A stretch of DNA of 14,178 nt from JBCBTJ01 sp964597685 (GTDB lineage: Bacteria > Pseudomonadota > Alphaproteobacteria > Caulobacterales > Hyphomonadaceae). The translations under genes and the position numbers were made by a program. How positions within the stretch are numbered: the first letter of the stretch is position 1; the number at the start of each line of letters is the position of its first letter. Below, one piece after another: positions 13,997 to 14,178 of the stretch. Under the pieces are notes generated by a model. It was not told the DNA's origin and made no database searches. It saw nothing but the letters and a program-made list of their open reading frames with translations. The stretch spans positions 1 through 14,178 of the forward strand of contig CAZQZC010000066.1 in the NCBI GenBank assembly GCA_964597685.1, in the 5' to 3' direction.

Positions 13997-14178
13997 ATGC
14001 GTATCATGCTCATCACCGACGCCTGGGAGCCCCAGGTCAACGGCGTCGTGCGGACGATGAAGCGCGTTATCGCCGAATGCGAGGCCATGGGCCATGAATG
14101 GGAGGTCGTCTCCCCGGCCGACGGTTTCCGCACCGTGCCGCTGCCGACCTATTCCGAGATCCGCCTCGCCCTCGGCGC
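13997..14178 (+). CDS. GT4 family glycosyltransferase, 3' end cut by the window
   Basis: The first 60 codons of a GT-B-fold glycosyltransferase. The N-terminus MRIMLITDAWEPQVNGVVRT, followed by an HEWEVVSPADGFRTVPLPTYSEIRLAL-like stretch (given here only by its key parts: HEWEVVSP, FRTVPLPTY, EIRLAL), is typical of GT4 enzymes such as GDP-mannose-dependent alpha-mannosyltransferases and sulfolipid or glycolipid synthases. VNGVVRT is the glycine-containing acceptor-side loop near the start. GAAGGAAG lies eight bases before the ATG, fixing the start. The gene follows the small membrane protein by 85 bases. The nucleotide- and sugar-binding C-terminal half is outside the window, so donor and acceptor are unknown. 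Confidence 0.85.
   Translation, partial: MRIMLITDAWEPQVNGVVRTMKRVIAECEAMGHEWEVVSPADGFRTVPLPTYSEIRLALG

Overview
The window looks like chromosomal DNA from a GC-rich alphaproteobacterium. That placement is inferred from a ribonucleotide reductase large subunit without an N-terminal ATP-cone, an AMP nucleosidase close to the Escherichia coli enzyme, and families common in marine or caulobacter-like alphaproteobacteria (exported class C beta-lactamase-fold hydrolases, a GT-C-like membrane protein with a PYHRN motif). No species can be named from the sequence. There are twelve genes, the first and last cut by the window edges. Genes are densely packed: no gap exceeds 300 bases, and I see no tRNA, rRNA, insertion sequence, integrase or CRISPR array.

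Left part (1-6545). The tail of a sulfotransferase gene runs rightward and meets a leftward block of four genes. In transcription order these are a GT-C-like polytopic membrane protein, AMP nucleosidase (amn), a tyrosine/serine-type phosphatase and an exported amidase lipoprotein. The first three are tightly spaced (30 and 13 bases), and the phosphatase ribosome binding site overlaps the amn stop codon. The amidase follows after 82 bases.

Middle (6546-7995). Divergent from that block is a GT2 glycosyltransferase with two C-terminal membrane helices, followed by a GtrA-family membrane protein with an ATGA stop/start overlap. GT2, GtrA and the GT-C-like protein look like a glycan-decoration module: one makes a polyprenyl-phosphate sugar, one moves it across the membrane, and one transfers the sugar on the periplasmic side.

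Right-middle (8011-12320). This is a class I ribonucleotide reductase locus on the minus strand. nrdA and nrdB are separated by an unrelated outer-membrane-type protein gene. nrdA ends in a clear intrinsic terminator, and nrdA and nrdB each have their own upstream pair of NrdR boxes (one strong, one degenerate, 31-32 bases apart). Neither subunit has an ATP-cone, so control by NrdR is probably important.

Right end (12320-14178). An exported class C beta-lactamase-fold serine hydrolase is divergent from a 102-residue membrane-anchored protein. That small protein resembles the N-terminal region usually fused to this type of hydrolase, so the pair looks like a split two-domain protein. The window ends in the start of a GT4 glycosyltransferase gene.
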